From a bacterium (GTDB lineage: Bacteria > Krumholzibacteriota > Krumholzibacteriia > LZORAL124-64-63), in the NCBI GenBank assembly GCA_003353795.1, contig PIVY01000020.1, forward strand, positions 1 through 40,059: a stretch of 40,059 bases of DNA, given 5' to 3'. Below the pieces are notes generated by a model that was given only the letters and a program-made list of their open reading frames with translations, ran no database searches and had not been told where the DNA came from. Position 1 is the stretch's first letter. Every line of letters begins with the position of its first letter. Below, piece by piece: positions 39,801 to 40,059 of this stretch. Both the position numbers and the translations under genes were made by a program.

Positions 39801-39824
39801 GAGGTCTCGAGAATATGGTATCAT
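39795..39824 (+). promoter_or_regulatory. Extended -10 promoter of the last gene
   Basis: TTATCC (39795-39800) and TATCAT (39819-39824) are 18 bases apart, and TG lies one base before the -10 box, which strengthens it. The ATG is 30 bases downstream. Confidence 0.5.
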
Positions 39825-39854
39825 GACAACCCACGCTCACTGGAGGGAGCTGTC

Positions 39855-40059
39855 ATGACTCGCCTTTTCTCGATCCTCATTTTTCTGCTCATCGTCGCCG
39901 TTTTCCCGGCCGCCGCCGATCCCGGCGGACCGGTGCTCGAGATGGCTGACTACACCTGCGTCGTCCCACCCGGCATCCCCTGTCCGCCGACCTCGCGAGA
40001 GGTCATCCTCTACTTCGACGAATCCATCGATCCGGTCACCGCTGCCGAACCGGCCAACT
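39855..40059 (+). CDS. Secreted protein, partial, unknown
   Basis: An ATG at 39855 follows GGAGGGAG (39842-39849) and opens a frame that leaves the window after 68 codons. Residues 1-20 are a signal peptide (LFSILIFLLIVAVFPAAA, cleavage before DPGG). The visible mature part (about 48 residues) has two Cys, TCVVPPGIPCPP, and a REVILYFDESIDP segment that could be a beta strand. No family can be assigned from this fragment. It has its own promoter and an upstream palindrome. Confidence 0.6.
   Translation, partial: MTRLFSILIFLLIVAVFPAAADPGGPVLEMADYTCVVPPGIPCPPTSREVILYFDESIDPVTAAEPAN

Noticed and set aside
1-40059. Insertion sequences, prophage, CRISPR, tRNA or rRNA genes
   Set aside because: No transposase, integrase or phage motifs, no evenly spaced repeats and no cloverleaf or rRNA-like stretch were found on reading both strands.

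Overview
The window is 40 kb of high-GC, almost fully coding bacterial DNA. The organism is Gram-negative: there are outer-membrane beta-barrel proteins (2814-3830, 31826-32425), an OmpA-type protein, and a lipoprotein. A DUF3078-type protein, best known from Bacteroidetes and relatives, plus the Rnf complex and the high GC suggest a free-living, probably uncultivated lineage near the FCB group. That placement is an inference and no rRNA is present to test it. I saw no tRNA, rRNA, CRISPR array, insertion sequence or prophage. Many genes start with GTG or TTG behind good Shine-Dalgarno (SD) sequences, and many neighbours overlap by 1-4 bases.

Layout. 1-1624 (minus): OmpA-like lipid-free periplasmic/outer-membrane protein and a truncated MOP-type transporter. 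1898-3830 (plus): MscS channel and DUF3078 barrel. 3890-12164: a polyphosphate and sugar-phosphate region. It holds an orphan ParA ATPase coupled to a CYTH-CHAD protein (minus), phosphofructokinase, a methyltransferase and a phosphoesterase (plus), then SixA-like phosphatase with polyphosphate kinase (minus), and a 54-residue CxxC protein. 12186-17643: aromatic amino-acid block. A strong promoter, a ~220-nt leader with an intrinsic terminator, a four-part fusion (chorismate mutase, prephenate dehydratase, ACT, DAHP synthase), a second DAHP synthase of another class, an omega-amidase-like nitrilase and a convergent aminotransferase. 17825-23219: M23 peptidase domain protein, toastrack-type membrane protein, sodium:solute symporter and three secreted or envelope proteins.

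23323-30862 is one long Rnf operon: rnfC-D-G-E-A, a Tat-type exported NusG-domain-II protein, apbE, rnfB and rseC. RnfCDGEAB forms the ferredoxin:NAD+ oxidoreductase that pumps Na+ or H+, and ApbE attaches FMN to RnfD and RnfG. Its promoter carries a perfect palindrome in the spacer. 31179-34426: lipoprotein, small barrel, STAS-like protein, small membrane protein and proline dehydrogenase. 34623-39664: hybrid histidine kinase, glycosyltransferase 2 and an S9 peptidase. The last gene runs off the end.

The most unusual items are the orphan ParA/CHAD pair close to ppk (a possible polyphosphate-granule positioning module), the aromatic four-domain fusion behind an attenuator-like leader, and the NusG-II protein with a palindromic promoter in the rnf operon.
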